The notes under the pieces were generated by a model, which worked only from the letters and a program-made list of their open reading frames with translations, was not told the DNA's origin and ran no database searches. Source: Stropharia rugosoannulata (taxonomy: Eukaryota; Basidiomycota; Agaricomycetes; Agaricales; Strophariaceae). From it: a DNA stretch of 64,000 nucleotides. Made by a program: the position numbers and the translations under genes. Location: contig JANCIK010000002.1 in NCBI GenBank assembly GCA_028532985.1, forward strand, positions 3,286,001-3,350,000, read 5' to 3'. Every line of letters begins with the position of its first letter. The stretch's first letter is position 1. This document shows, one piece after another, positions 48,931-60,856 of the stretch.

Positions 48931-49500
48931 TTTCTCTCTTGTTCGTTGCCAGCTTAGCTTCTCTAACCTCTTCATGTCGTTGTGTAGGTCTTCCGATGGA
49001 TGATTCTGGAACAACTTCTTGTCGAATTCCCGCAGCAATCAAATTGTATCGCGTCCTCTACTTCGTGATAGTGTCACGTATACTCCGAATGGTGAAAGTG
49101 CTCCAGTAGGTGGTTTTCCTATGTCTATAATCACGTACTCAATTGTTTGACCTCGTGATTTATAGTCTGTAAACACATATCCTGGCGTTATTGCATACTG
49201 TCGCCTCTTTATGCGATATTCTTCTTTCTTCGCTCCTCTGGCTGTAAACAATGAAGCTTCCGAAGGCGTTATGGGTATTAATCCTTCGGGTATTCCTTCG
49301 AATTTTATTGACGATCCTTTGTCAGGTTGAAATAGAAACATTGCGGGAGGATATTCCAATGTTATCGCTCCATCTACAGGCTGACCCAGTTCCCCTTCTC
49401 TCTCGTCGAGTATAATGTCTTTGGTAATGCCCCTTGTCTCATTTGCTACCTCCGCTTCCGTACAAGTTTGTACTTAAGATAATTCTCACTCTTAACGTCG
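48931..49500 (-). pseudogene. Helitron-type Pif1-like helicase, C-terminal remnant with internal stop
   Basis: Minus-strand fragment of the helicase found in Agaricomycete Helitrons and Pif1-like helicases. Recognisable pieces: ANETRGITKDIILDEREGEL, AITLEYPPAMFLFQPD, QYAITPGYVFTDYKSRGQTI, YVIIDIGKPPTGALSPFGVY and TLSRSRGRDTI. The last blocks are helicase motifs V-VI (DYxSxGQTI, ALSRSxGR). Directly after RDTI the frame meets TGA (49039-49041) where the family has Arg, then resumes in frame with LLREFDKKLFQNHPS and meets another stop. The N-terminal Rep/HUH and helicase motifs I-IV are absent. It is a dead 3' fragment. Confidence 0.75.
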
Positions 49501-50211
49501 GCGCCTCCTTAAAATTCATGTAGTCATCTTGAATTATTTTTAAGGGTATCTCTTGACTTTAAATTTAAACTTATTTGCTTGTTTGCCCAAAACAATCAGC
49601 AAGGCACTATCGCTGAAAGCGATACTTTATTATAGAAGGCCATGCAATATTTAGCCATGTGGCGGACGATGTTAATGATCTCTCACTAACCAGTTGGAGT
49701 CAGTGGGCAACGTCAACACTTAATACATAGATCTCCGTGCATCAAACACTTGCAAAACACTTGCGTAAAGTTATGTGAACAACAAGACAAAGTTATCCAA
49801 ATCTGCAAATAAAAATCAATTGATCTAATAAAATAAAATTTGAATAAACCAATTAGTACATGTGAAGTATACAATGTATTAACGGGTGGTAGGAATATGC
49901 AGAATATCCATCTTTAAGGAATGTTTTGGTATCATCATCTGTCCTCGACGGCATTGGTCGAGATAGATAAAGGGAATATTGCTAAGGAGAGGATAGCGCT
50001 GTCCAATAGCGTCATGACGGTCGTATAATTAATAGATAGTTTAGAGCCCTGGTAAAGACAAATCCTTCAATGAGTGAGGTGCGTTGGTACTAATACTCAA
50101 AAGTTACAGAGATCCTCGAATGTCGAAGTAAGGGAAAGTCATGAGGTGAATGGTGAAAATATTGTTGGCAACAGTAAATTGGGGAGATACGGGCCATTGG
50201 ATTCCCTTCTT
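49501..50211. other. AT-rich intergenic region
   Basis: About 700 bases of AT-rich DNA next to the helicase remnant with no coding potential. It may be further decayed transposon sequence. Confidence 0.45.
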
Positions 50212-51730
50212 TCAGGCTCGTTCATTGACAATGCTTGAATCAATGACTTCCCCAAGAGCTCGCGTCTTTGCGTTGCCAGCTTTTCCTTTAAGCTTTTTCA
50301 GACTTACAGTGCTACTCTTTGCACTGAGCATCTTGGGAGGGCTACGTGAGATGATCTGCACCTCCACTTGACTGCGTGGCCTATGTGTAGGAGACTCAGA
50401 ACGCGAACTAGCAGCTGTAGGAATAAATGAACTGGATAAAGGGCTGCGTTGAACCGGTAGAGAGACCGTAGAAGGGGGTTTGGATGTGGATGTGATCGCT
50501 TTGCGTCGGGGAGACTTCGGAGGTGACGGCTGCTGGGGCGCGTCAACATCCATTGCTTGATCATCCTTGGTTGCAGGAGGCAGCATGGAGGTGGTCGACT
50601 GTTTGCGTGATCTAGGGCGCTTGGCAGGGCGAGTTTTCGTGTCTGCTTTTGTGTCTTCTTGGGTTTCTTTGATCTTTCCTTTGAGGCTTGCCATCGAGAC
50701 TACGCGTGAATGAGAGCGCGTGTGGGACGAAGTCAAAGATCGTGTGTCATCATCTTCGTCCTCCGTATCGTCTTCCATGGTCCCCCTGGCTCTCTTGCGC
50801 GACCCGCGTCCCAGTGAGCTACGCTGGGGAACGGGAGGCAAGCCACATCGAAGGCGCGCACACGACGCGAGTTTATCGTCTTGGGGAGTCGAATCAGCAC
50901 GGAACCTCGCACGCTTGGCATCAGTCTGCTGAGTTGTCAAGATCATGGACGAAGTACAGTACGATACGGATACTCACCGTGTGCGCGCCCTCGTAGCACC
51001 ATCCGTCTGGTGGACCCATGTCTCCATCCCCCTCGACTGTGCGTGCGCAGCAACCCCACAAAGTCTCGTATTCGGCTAAGCCTTTCCCGAGCCCTACGCG
51101 TTCGACAATGGCGCTATCATCGTCATGGGCGACACGACACGCGGTGTCGTTATTTTCCAGATCAAAATATCCGCGATGGCAGCGCACACAATGGAGCTTG
51201 GGGGGAGGTGTGAGGGTAGAGAAAAATTTGGTCAATGAAGTCAGCATTGTTGGTGTGATTTCCGGCGATTCGTTGGGTGTAGGATGGTTGGCGGGATTTA
51301 AGCGCGCCAGAGTATATGTGTGCAACGTCTGGGCCGGTACAGACATTATAAGGGCGTAAAGTGCGCTGGGGTCAGTGACCACAACATCTTCAGGAGCAGG
51401 AGATGGGGTGTCAGCTGGTCCAGGGAGTGGTAGTTCTGCCACGGGCGGCTGGGAGGCTTCTTTTGGTTTAGCTTTCGGTTTTTTCCCCCGAGGTTTAGGC
51501 TTGGGCTTAGACGCCGGTGTTTCAGATACGACTGCGGAAAGGCCATCAACAGAGGGCGAAGGCGTGTGTAGTTGTTGCTGCTTGGAAGGGAATTGGAAGT
51601 CTGGCGCGATGGCTCCGGAAGTCGAGGATCCAGCCTCGATAGGATTCTCAGAGACGCCATTGGTCGCGTCTGTGTCCGGTAGTTGGGGACCTGGAGGGGG
51701 TTGCTGTTTCCTGGAGAAAAATCTGAACAT
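50212..51730 (-). CDS. Cys/His-rich putative zinc-binding protein, otherwise disordered; unknown function
   Basis: Two exons, about 490 residues. It starts MFRFFSRKQQPPPGPQLPD, followed by a Pro/Lys-rich disordered region, a helical segment (PSALYALIMSVPAQTLHTYT) and a compact Cys/His cluster. The cluster runs LHCVRCHRGYFDLENNDTAC, RVAHDDD, WGCCARTVEG and GWCYEGAHT, with CxxCH..C..H..CC..C..H spacing typical of a structural zinc site. The second exon is Ser/Arg/Lys-rich with basic clusters (GSRKRARG, RPAKRPRSRKQ) that could be nuclear localisation signals, and many S-P sites. No family is named with confidence; a nuclear, nucleic-acid- or histone-linked role is only a guess. Confidence 0.7.
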
Positions 51731-52419
51731 GGTGAAGTGCTATCGCGATGAGGTGCAGGATGTGGAAGGGAAGCAAGACTCTGGCAACGTTGCGTCCAAA
51801 CATATAATGAGCACGCTCTGCCCGCGAGGCATTATTCTTTCTTTCCCACGCCATCACATTCCCGGTCCGGTGGCTCCGCCATTATTCGCCCTGGCAGACT
51901 GTCGTTGACCACACCCTTGTTTGCACTCAGACAGGGTGGTATACAAGGACGTCTTTGTCTGGTCGTCGGAAATTCTTTGATTTTAAAGGCCTCGTAGAGT
52001 TAATGAACCTTCAATAGAAGAAGCATGATGAAATTATGAAAGTATGTATACTTAGTATATATTAAGATTAAACTGATTCAAATTTAGCGGCGGGGTATGA
52101 TATTAATTGACGGCGGACAAGTCTATTGAGTGGCTATATGAGTCTGCGACTCTGCGACGAGTCGGTCAGCGTTCCTTCAACATTTGTGGACGTCGACGGC
52201 GTCTAAGGACAACAATGTATATAAGTATGCCAAATTAGGACACAATGATGGATCAATTGATCGGATTTCCCATGGCCCTATGAATCTGATCAATGCAGTG
52301 CGCGATTCGTGTCCAGTCTCCTTTGAATCGCCTCAACAACACCCCAATCAATCATTAATTGCCTGTACATTCTTTCACCATTCAATTTTGAGTTTTTACC
52401 ATCCGCAATCGTCTCAGGC
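51731..52419. promoter_or_regulatory. divergent promoter region between zinc protein and large charged protein
   Basis: About 690 bases between outward-facing starts. A TATATAAG box occurs near 52216-52223, about 200 bases upstream of the ATG at 52420. No gene was seen. Confidence 0.4.
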
Positions 52420-55072
52420 ATGGACGATCCTTTGACAGGTCCAGATGTGTCCCCAATCTTGAAAGATAACAGCGCGCCTAGCAAAGCGGCCAATCAAGCG
52501 GAACCCCTCTTTCGCTTCCCCCCCTTCCCCGAAACACCAGCAGGCGTTAAGATAATACCATTCAAGGACTTTAAGGAGCACGGCATTCAAATATTCAACG
52601 AGGATGAAGAGCTCGATGGTCTCGGAATACCAACTGTGCCACTGCGCGTCAATCACACAACCGACAAGAGCAAAACAACGGCGAAGAAATTAAAAAAGGA
52701 AGAGGATGAGAAGCTTGAAAGAAAAAACAAATTAAAGGGGAAGAAGGGTTCGCCGGGGGAGAAATTGGATCCCGTAGCAAAGGCGCAGGAACAGCGGCGC
52801 CAACGATACCTTTTGTTCGCCAAAAAGGAATGGTACGAGCAATGGGCAGAAGGCGAAGACCTACGGGGGTCACGTACTTATGATCAGTACGTATTGATCG
52901 CTTATAGTATCTACTCATAAATAATTAACCGCCTCTTTATTGCTACTCAGAAACTTGTCGCCTATTGACCGCATACATATGGCGTCAACAGAATTTCGAA
53001 CAGGCAGGATCTGGCCGCCTGGTTATATGAAAGTCAACTATCTCTGGGATCAATTTCGACTCTATGTGGGTCTTTTGGGGTCCCCTCCTGTGTGGACGCG
53101 CATAGATTTGCCACAGCCAGAAGACCCCGACGACTTCGACGACGAAACGGACTCTGATGTTGAACTCACCAAGATAGAGAAAGAGAAAGAGAAACTGACT
53201 AGAAAACCAAAGGACTCCGACGAAGAAGATAATGACGAGCTTCTTTTCTCCGATGAAAATGATTCTGACAACGATAGCCGCAACCAAAAGGATCGCACCA
53301 ATTCTGCGAACCACGAGGATCAGAAACCACCACAGGCAAAGTTCAAACGTATTCCTCCTCGGACGCCATACGCGTTGTACAACATTGTGCCCATCCCAGT
53401 ATCTTCAGATGAAGAAGTTCGTAAGCTCCTTGCCATTGCGGCCGGCAGACGGGAGTCGCGCCTGCTCAAATTCTTGGCCGACCCAGAGCTTAGTGTCCGC
53501 ATATTCCTCAGTTGGTATTTGCGTCATGAATCCTTAATATGGTCACCAAATTATCTTGTCTCCTTCCCCCATATTGTTCAATTTTTTCTATCTTTCGTTG
53601 TTCGTGTCAAAGCGCTTCCCGAATCAGAAAGGGCACTTAAGAAGGCTGTAGACATTGCGAAGCAGGGTATCCTTGAACTTGGCAGAACGGGAAAGCTTTG
53701 CCGAGAGCTACCAGACAAATTTGGCATTGGCATGAAAGCATTGTATGGCAAAAGATGGGTAGAAGAGCGATGGAAGATAGATTTTCTCGAGGATGAATCG
53801 AATGCAAGTGTTCTTCAGAGCGAAGTTGACCATGAGGTCGACCAGTCACTTGATGCGGATGCTCCCCAGGATGAATTCGACAACGACACTAAGGAGAAGG
53901 CGTTAAAGCGCTTCGAGGAGGAACTTAGAGCTGAAAATGTTGAACTATTGCCAGCTGACCCCGTAAACCTCGGTGTCTCTGCTGCTGACCTTCAGATAAG
54001 GGATGGAGGGAACGAAAACGTCCCTGAACAAATCAGCCAAAGAAACGTAAATGTGGTGCTGGCCGATGAGACCGACAGTCCTTCATACCTGGAAAATGTA
54101 AAGAATAACAACACAGTTACTGACCCAATCCAACTTCAGCCAACCTTATGCAAGCAGGAAGAAGTAACTGTAGACGCAACTTCTAATAGCATAACCGTTC
54201 AGGAAAGTCAATCCGCAGTCACAAATGCTTTCAGTACTACTACCCAACTCGATGATGCCACTAGTAAATCAGAGGATCCGATTCTCGAGCCAGATATCCC
54301 TGCAGATGACCTTGACTGGTCAAAACCTGATGGAAAAATTAATGCGGTTGAAAAAGAAGCAGCGAAGGCGGCCTGGGAGCCTCCTCATGTTCAACCATTG
54401 ATGGAAATTTTTGGAATGACGGTTCTGCCATTGAAGTACGATGCTGGTGGTCATGGGGGTCCAAATAAATACGGCGTAGCAGAGCGAAGCATGAGAAAGG
54501 TGAAGGCTGTGTACAAGCCTGGTGAACCTGACAAGGACCGGAAATGGAGAGGCATCGAAGAGGAGCTGACCCAACGACTTTCTCGCATCGTCTTGGCTCC
54601 GTGGCTAGATTGGGATAGCGGAAGCGTAGAAGTCGACTACGATTCGCCTAAGGTGCAGGGCGACAGCGTGCTTGAGAATGCGGATGACGGTCATGAACAG
54701 AAAGATCAATCAAAATACGCTGCGAGATACGCGCATGACCCGGAAAAGGACGACATTACGGTACTCATGGAGCCGCTTGTCGCAGATCTGGTCATGGTGG
54801 GTATGGGTATGGCGGGTGTGTTTGTACAGCTTGTCCCTAATCAGGGTGATAGTCAGCGAACGCACACCGAGCGCGGTAGAGGTAGAGGGCGAGGCGGCGG
54901 GCGATTCAATGCCACAGGGTCGGGCGGGCGGCAACAGAAGGAATTCACATTCTGGTACGTGGAACACCTACAACTGGCAGTGCCATCGTTCTGGACCCCC
55001 GGAGAAGAAGAGAAGCCGATAACGCGAGAGGAGCTGGAGGACGCGCTGGAGCTGGACCTAGATGCAGATTGA
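52420..55072 (+). CDS. Large charged protein, possibly Arb1-like (Argonaute siRNA chaperone subunit)
   Basis: Two exons (52420-52886 and 52951-55072) give 862 residues. The N-terminus is Lys/Glu-rich. A conserved-looking core follows: LSPIDRIHMASTEFRTGRIW with NYLWDQFRLYVGLLGSPPVW. Then come a helical part (SERALKKAVDIAKQGILELG) and a long acidic disordered middle. The C-terminal region includes DDITVLMEPLVADLVMVGMG, an RGG-like stretch (TERGRGRGRGGGRF), FTFWYVEHLQLAVPSFW and an acidic end. The order of parts loosely resembles Arb1, which holds siRNA duplexes in the fission-yeast ARC complex, but I could not match a diagnostic motif. The ORF is clearly real; the function is tentative. Confidence 0.6.
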
Positions 55073-55154
55073 CAAGAGTTTCTCAGAATAATCGCTGTCC
55101 GACGTCCGTGTCTTTAGGGAATGAAATATGTATACTGCATGCTAATCAATAAAA

Positions 55155-55575
55155 TTATTGTACCCTGCTTCTCGACAAGGCTTGGAGTAAACGTGGAGCA
55201 TGTAGGGTAGATATCCAGTATGCATAATAATCATCCGCCGTGGAGGATGGTGAGTGACTTATGTTTATTTTAAGACCAACTTGAGACCTTGCCGAAGGCG
55301 TACTTACACCTTTTGCAACTCCGCCTGTGTATGAGCAATCGGGCGGACCGGCCTTTGCTTTTGCCAACACTTGGCTCTGCCCACGCTGACACTTTCTACA
55401 TATGTAACTGGAGACTCCGAGATGCAGACACACGTTTTTCAACTGTAACGAAGAGCAGATGCCCTATGTGCTTTCTTGAAGGAGATGAATTCCGTTTCAC
55501 AGCATTTTCAAAGATGTATTCAGGCGTTTCACTGTGATGCTCTGACCGTACAGCTTCTGATGCGTAATAACTCAT
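55155..55575 (-). CDS. possible small gene with CxxC motif
   Basis: A model starting at 55575 (MSYYASEAVRSEHHSETPEY) with a 59-nt phase-0 intron (GTGAAA donor, TTACAG acceptor) joins to LKNVCLHLGVSSYICRKCQR and QSQVLAKAKAGPPDC. It contains a CxxC pair and is open to about 55290; the 3' end is unclear. The tail could run to the stop at 55155 or splice again at GTGTAAGT near 55308. No family was recognised, and it could be a chance ORF. Confidence 0.25.
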
Positions 55576-55662
55576 TTTGTGTATCAGGGAAGCACTCAGT
55601 CTATTACTAGATTAGGTGGACTACAAGTCGAGTACCGGAGGATGACTTAAGGAACTGCCCGA

Positions 55663-55682
55663 TGGTCAACGGTTGACAGCCA
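55663..55682. promoter_or_regulatory. conserved near-palindromic block upstream of first lipoxygenase
   Basis: TGGTCAACGGTTGACAGCCA, about 330 bases before the ATG, contains the palindrome GTCAAC-G-GTTGAC. A copy with one mismatch lies at 62690-62709 upstream of the second lipoxygenase gene. It is either a shared regulatory site or a duplicated promoter remnant. Confidence 0.5.
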
Positions 55683-55955
55683 AGCCACCGCTGATGGCGC
55701 GCCGTCAGAGATGTACAAAGATAATACAAGCGCCCATCAGCCGTCTACGAGTGCCATATCAACGTATCTCTTCTCATCTAGTGGCGCGTGGAGAGACTCT
55801 ATTGAACCTGTTCCTTGCAATAGAACAAACTAATGTTACACCAACACCACTGGTGTATAGTTATCTAATACAGGGGACACGTTTCACGCCACACTCTTGA
55901 CTCGTTTGGACCGCGAATGCGATATCCGCGGTCAGAATGCAATGCTCAAGGATTG

Positions 55956-55963
55956 TATTTAAG
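55956..55963 (+). promoter_or_regulatory. TATA-like box of first lipoxygenase
   Basis: TATTTAAG lies about 50 bases upstream of the ATG at 56010. Confidence 0.4.
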
Positions 55964-56009
55964 ACCGCTGGGTTTCGAAGGCTTTGCATCTACGTTTCCT
56001 TTGCACAAC

Positions 56010-58027
56010 ATGTCTATCCATCTAATCAATACCCATCCTTCACTTGCTCTTCTGCGCAAGAGGCAGCTGCTGCCATATATCCAAGGACGATCATTACCCA
56101 AAACATATGAAGAGGCCATCCAAAGCACTGTGGATAGTTTCTCAGAGGCCAAACGAACGTAGGTTTTTTTAACAGTCCTCATACCGTTGTCTACAACTCT
56201 TGATTTAGTTTGGATTGGTTCTTCGATGTTGCTGGATTCCAGTCTTCAGCTACAGACGACGAGGGAATTCCCTCATTGGCGGACAGGCAGAATTTGTACA
56301 TCTTCCAGGACGATGATACCTTCCCACCTCATTTAAATACCATTCCATGGGCCGACAGTACAAGCACCCTAAAAATCTTCAACTTTCAGCGCTTATATGA
56401 CACAATAGTACTCATGTTTCACGCATATTATCTGGACTTCAATCATGTTGAAAGTCTGGGACCCGCCGGAGCAGAAACTATGAAAGCTATTGAGGACAGA
56501 AACGCTAAACTTCACCAAGAAGCATCTACTGGCATTTTGCACCCGCAGAACATGTTCACCGCCGCCAATGTTGGTTTGCGGTCCGACTGGTTCACGGATG
56601 CGGTCTTCGCCCAACAGTCATTTACCGGATCGAATCCAACCACTATCGCGCTTGCCAGTAGTACATGGATCCAGACATTCACCAAGGCCGCCCAAGGAAA
56701 CATGGCAGTTTTGAACCTGTTGAAGACAGCCCCTGCGAACTCGTTCTATGTACAAGATTACAGCTACTTTCGTTCCGCCGCTGGTCTAGGACCCTCGGAC
56801 ACGATCACATCTATCCCTTCTGATGACGGTGTGCCCCAGTTCGGATGTGCGTCTGTCGTCCTCTTTTATCTTCCACCAACGGGCGAGATCCATCCGTTGG
56901 CTATCATCCTTGATTGGAAAGGCAGTCTGGAAGCTTCCGTTACTATTATCAACAAGCGCATCCGTCCCACTGATCCTACGAATGGAGAAGCAAATGACTG
57001 GCCATGGCGCTATGCTAAGACGTGTGCACAGGTATCAGACTGGTTCCGGCATGAGCTCACGGTCCACTTGACCAACACTCATCTTATTGAGGAGGCAACG
57101 CTTGTTGCTGCTCAGCGCTCATTCCCCACTGACCATCCTGTCTATCAACTGCTCAAAGACCACTGGACTACTACACTGTCAATCAATGCACTGGCACGCT
57201 CCGTGCTAGTCCCCAAAGTCATTATCCCCCTCAGTGCTTTCACAGAGTCTCAAATCATTCAATTCATGAACCATGAATACCGGACGTTCGACTGGACTGG
57301 CAAGTATGTCCCTGCTGACCTGAACAGCCGAGGTTTCCCCGTATCCGAGCTGCAGACAAACCCGAAGTACCATAACTATGGGTATGGTCGCGACATCAGC
57401 CTAGTCTGGAATACCATTCGCAAATTCGTCTCTACTGTCCTCGCTACACATTACACTGGTGGAGATGCCCAGGTGAAGAATGATGCATGGGTCGCGGCGT
57501 TCTGCAAGGAAATGCAGTCCCCCGTCGGTGGCAAGATGACACAGTTCCCCACTGTCACCACGCTCGACGGCCTTATTGACATGACCACTATGTGCATTCA
57601 CATCGCCGCCCCTCAGCATACCGCAGTCAACTACCTGCAGCAGTATTACATGACATTTGTCCCCAACAAGCCGTCCGCTCTCTACCAGCCGTTGCCAACG
57701 ACGCTCGATGCTTTGAACAAGATCACTGAAGCAGATGTTGTCAACTCGTTGCCCATTAAGAAGGGCCAGGACCAGGACTGGCTGCTCATGGCGCAGGTCC
57801 CCTACCTCCTCAGCCCTGCAGTTGAAGAGGCAGTCAACCTAACGACGTTTGCAAAGCAGGCGGCGAAGGACCAAGACCCCGTGACAGCAATGGCCGGTAA
57901 GACACTGCAGGCGGATCTGGTGCTGCTTACTGCTGCTCTTAAGCGAATTAGCGCGCAGCTTGATGACCAAACGAAAGAGTATGATGTTTTGTACCCCGAT
58001 GAGACTGCCAAAGCTATTATTATTTGA
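56010..58027 (+). CDS. Lipoxygenase (fungal, iron type)
   Basis: Non-heme iron dioxygenase converting polyunsaturated fatty acids such as linoleate to hydroperoxides, precursors of oxylipins and C8 mushroom volatiles. Exon 1 is 56010-56158 and exon 2 is 56209-58027 (phase-2 intron in a Thr codon), giving 655 residues. Iron ligands are visible: the His pair in VHLTNTHLIEEA; the following RSFPTDHPVYQLLKDHW and LSINALA block; His and Asn in PQHTAVNYLQQYY; and the C-terminal Ile of the ending KAIII. There is no PLAT domain and no signal peptide, so a cytosolic enzyme is likely. The regiospecificity cannot be read safely. A tandem paralogue starts at 63136. Confidence 0.93.
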
Positions 58028-60856
58028 GGTAATTTTACAACACAGTCATCACGTATTATACAGTTATAAATATGTAAACTAATCACTAATCATACTAATT
58101 TCAATTTGAGATTTGAACCTTTTTTTTGAGTACTCGATGACGGGCCAAGCTCTGAATGGAGGCTTAAAGTTTGACGTTCAGATTTTGAAGTTGCGTGCAA
58201 GAGTGGAGCATCACTCAATACTGCATGAGAGTCAAGCTTCAAAATGAATAAGTAGTGGAGTGTATAATGTTTTCCGGAAACAACTTACTCTGCGACGATC
58301 TACAGTAATAAGTTCAATGACGGCTTGAATTCTTCGACTTCAGCCAGCAATCATGAAAATCTGTTAATCCCAGCGCAGATCGACATCGGTTTGAGCTTGA
58401 GTCTCTTCTTAGGTATCTCGGCTCCCAAGTGAACGCCAGCAGTCTCGATTGAAAGGCGGTACCTATGAGTGCACGTTTATTCTGAATACATCGCCCATTG
58501 CATGAAATTTTTCTAATGCGACATTTGCCCACAAACATGCCACGGGAAAGTGTATACGGGCATTCTGAGTGAGTTTGAAGCTTTTGACCGGGTAGTTTGG
58601 TACAAACTCTTCTGCTTGAAGTTCGGATATATACACATGTTATACTCCTTTGGCAGAGATGTACTTACTAGCTCAGATAGACGTGGCCAGTGCGCGACGG
58701 CGACGGTGAGGGAAGTAATGCTTGTTTGAACCGTTTAAGAACTCCTGGTGAAAGGCAACAAAAAATCAATGCTGTTGTTTTCTCCTACTAAAGACCGTCA
58801 ATAAGGTAGAGATGATATTTAGCAGTTGAGGACGTAGCGGGATGGTAGCTTGCGGGAAGCTTGTATGTTTGTGGGTGGCCGTGTTCCACATTTGGGTTGC
58901 CGCTCAGGCGCACGTCCTTTCCTCTTCCACATTCAACTGTTTTTCGATCACATTTAGCATTCCACGACCGCACATTAAAGACAACGACTCACAACTGAAG
59001 CCATTGTACTCAAAATTTCAAGTCTTCATGCCTGGGATAGCCAGTAACACAACATAAAATCAAATATCCAGTAGGATGAAAATCGAAGTGCTTTGAAGGC
59101 ACTTCCACGATGATGTCGACAGCTACCGATCGTCTCTTTTCTCCAGTGGCATTACCATTCTGAACACTTTTCAACACACCAGGTATCAATTGAGCCCGCA
59201 ATGAAGGTATCTTATTCTTGGGTGGATGTATGCTTGTTGTTAGTCGGCAGGTCGGTCGGAAGGGCAGGTCGATCGGGAAGGCTGCTCAGTCAGGAAGGCT
59301 GGTCGGTCGGGAAGAGCGGGAAGTTGGTCGGAAGGGTACTAGTGAGTTTCATGTACTTTCTCATTCGCCTGGATGCACTTGACCCAGAGCAACAGAACAT
59401 TATTTAGCCAGTTGGATTTCAAGGTATTTTCAGTTCAGGACTTCCATGTCTCAGATTCGCGAAGCCGATGCATGCACTCGGTACCCCACCAGTATGAATC
59501 CGATGTTGTCAGTACTGACACGACACCGAAACAAGGATTTCTTCCTCTAGCCTTCTTGTCCTCAAGAAAAAATCTTCACAAGGTGCACGCTAGCTTCCAC
59601 GCCAGAACGTAGATTGCCTGCGTCCCATTACAGTCAACCCCGTTAAATGCCTTGCCTCGGGCTGTCTTCTTGATTTTGTATAGTGGCTCTTAGTCTTGAC
59701 TGGTTCCCGCGAGTTCCCCAAGAAACACGTCCGAACAGCACCGCTTGGGAAATATTCAGCATTTACATTCGCTTCCGCATAGAAACCCCATCGTAAAGGA
59801 CATGTAAATTTCTCTGTATCTGCCCAGCTATCTTGTTCTTTTGTTCTTGGGACTACTATGCGTGTCTATCGAGCATAGTCGTTGTGACCGTGACTGTTAC
59901 GCCGTCACACCAAAGGCTTCCTCGATCGAGTCTACGAGCGACGGCGGTGGCGACGACGAGAGCAACAGAAGAATATCAACAAACAAGGAATGGCAAGAAG
60001 GCCATATTTTGCTGCTTCATCAACATAGAATATTTTTGTTGCCAGAATGGGAGTTGACGGATACCTTTTGCTTCGCATTCTGTCGACCGCAATCTCCAGG
60101 TAGCCAACGCCAACAAGTAGACAAGGCACAAGACAAGGGTTTACGTCTTCGGGTTTATATCTTCGCTGGCTCCAGTACCTCTTCGTGAGGGTTTGACTAC
60201 CCAGTCTTGAGCCCGACTGTAGAGCTGTGTGGAGATGCTCTGAAACTCTTGAGAAAGGTGAGTGCTGCGGGAATGACAACATAGGAATGCACGTCGAAGC
60301 CATGGATACAAAAACTTGAATTGCTGATGCCCAACTGGTATTCTTGTTCACCAGTCTACTAGGTGTCTCGTTTATTAATCTGCGTGCGGCTGTCGGTAAT
60401 TCAACGAAGGAGGGCCAATGACGCCGAAAATAAATAAAGATGAGCATAAACGAGCCCCTTGTCAACAGCTATTCGCAGCGTCTCTGCGAAAGACGCACCT
60501 CCTGAAACCTCTCCTCTGCTTTGCTGATCCTTCATCCAGTAACGAACGCGGCGGTTTGGTTGTTTTCTGAAGATGTTGCGGGGAAATAACTTCATGGTAT
60601 CTGTTCAGGGTATTCAGCGCAATCTGAACTCGGCGCGTGCGGCAGTCCATTTCTAGGGTTCCTCCCGAATTCTTCGCGTCCCTTGTCGCTTCCTGCCACT
60701 TTTTTTCAACTTTCCTGCCCCGTCAACTCCCTCCTCTCCAACCATTTTACTCTTTGTTTTGTTGAGCCCAGCGCGTGCAGCGCTGTTTGCTGCCCTTCTA
60801 CTGGGCCTCGTTACTCTCGTTTGCATTGTCCACAACCTCTGGCTTCCCCGTCCCCA
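58028..60856. other. long intergenic region between the lipoxygenase genes, left part
   Basis: About 2.8 kb. It contains the first lipoxygenase 3' UTR, a minisatellite (59243-59336) and only short ORFs without domains. No gene can be supported. Confidence 0.5.
59243..59336 (+). repeat. degenerate GGTCGGTCGGGAAGG minisatellite
   Basis: About five imperfect direct copies of a GGTCGGTCGGGAAGG-like unit with 14-25 base spacing, strongly G-biased on this strand. It lies between the two lipoxygenase genes. Confidence 0.7.

Noticed and set aside
48669..49109. 146-codon plus-strand ORF
   Set aside because: It is antisense to the recognisable helicase remnant and has no domains of its own.
53551..53612. 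Possible intron (GTCTCC..AAAG) within the large charged protein
   Set aside because: Removing it breaks the frame on the downstream side, while the unspliced frame is open throughout.
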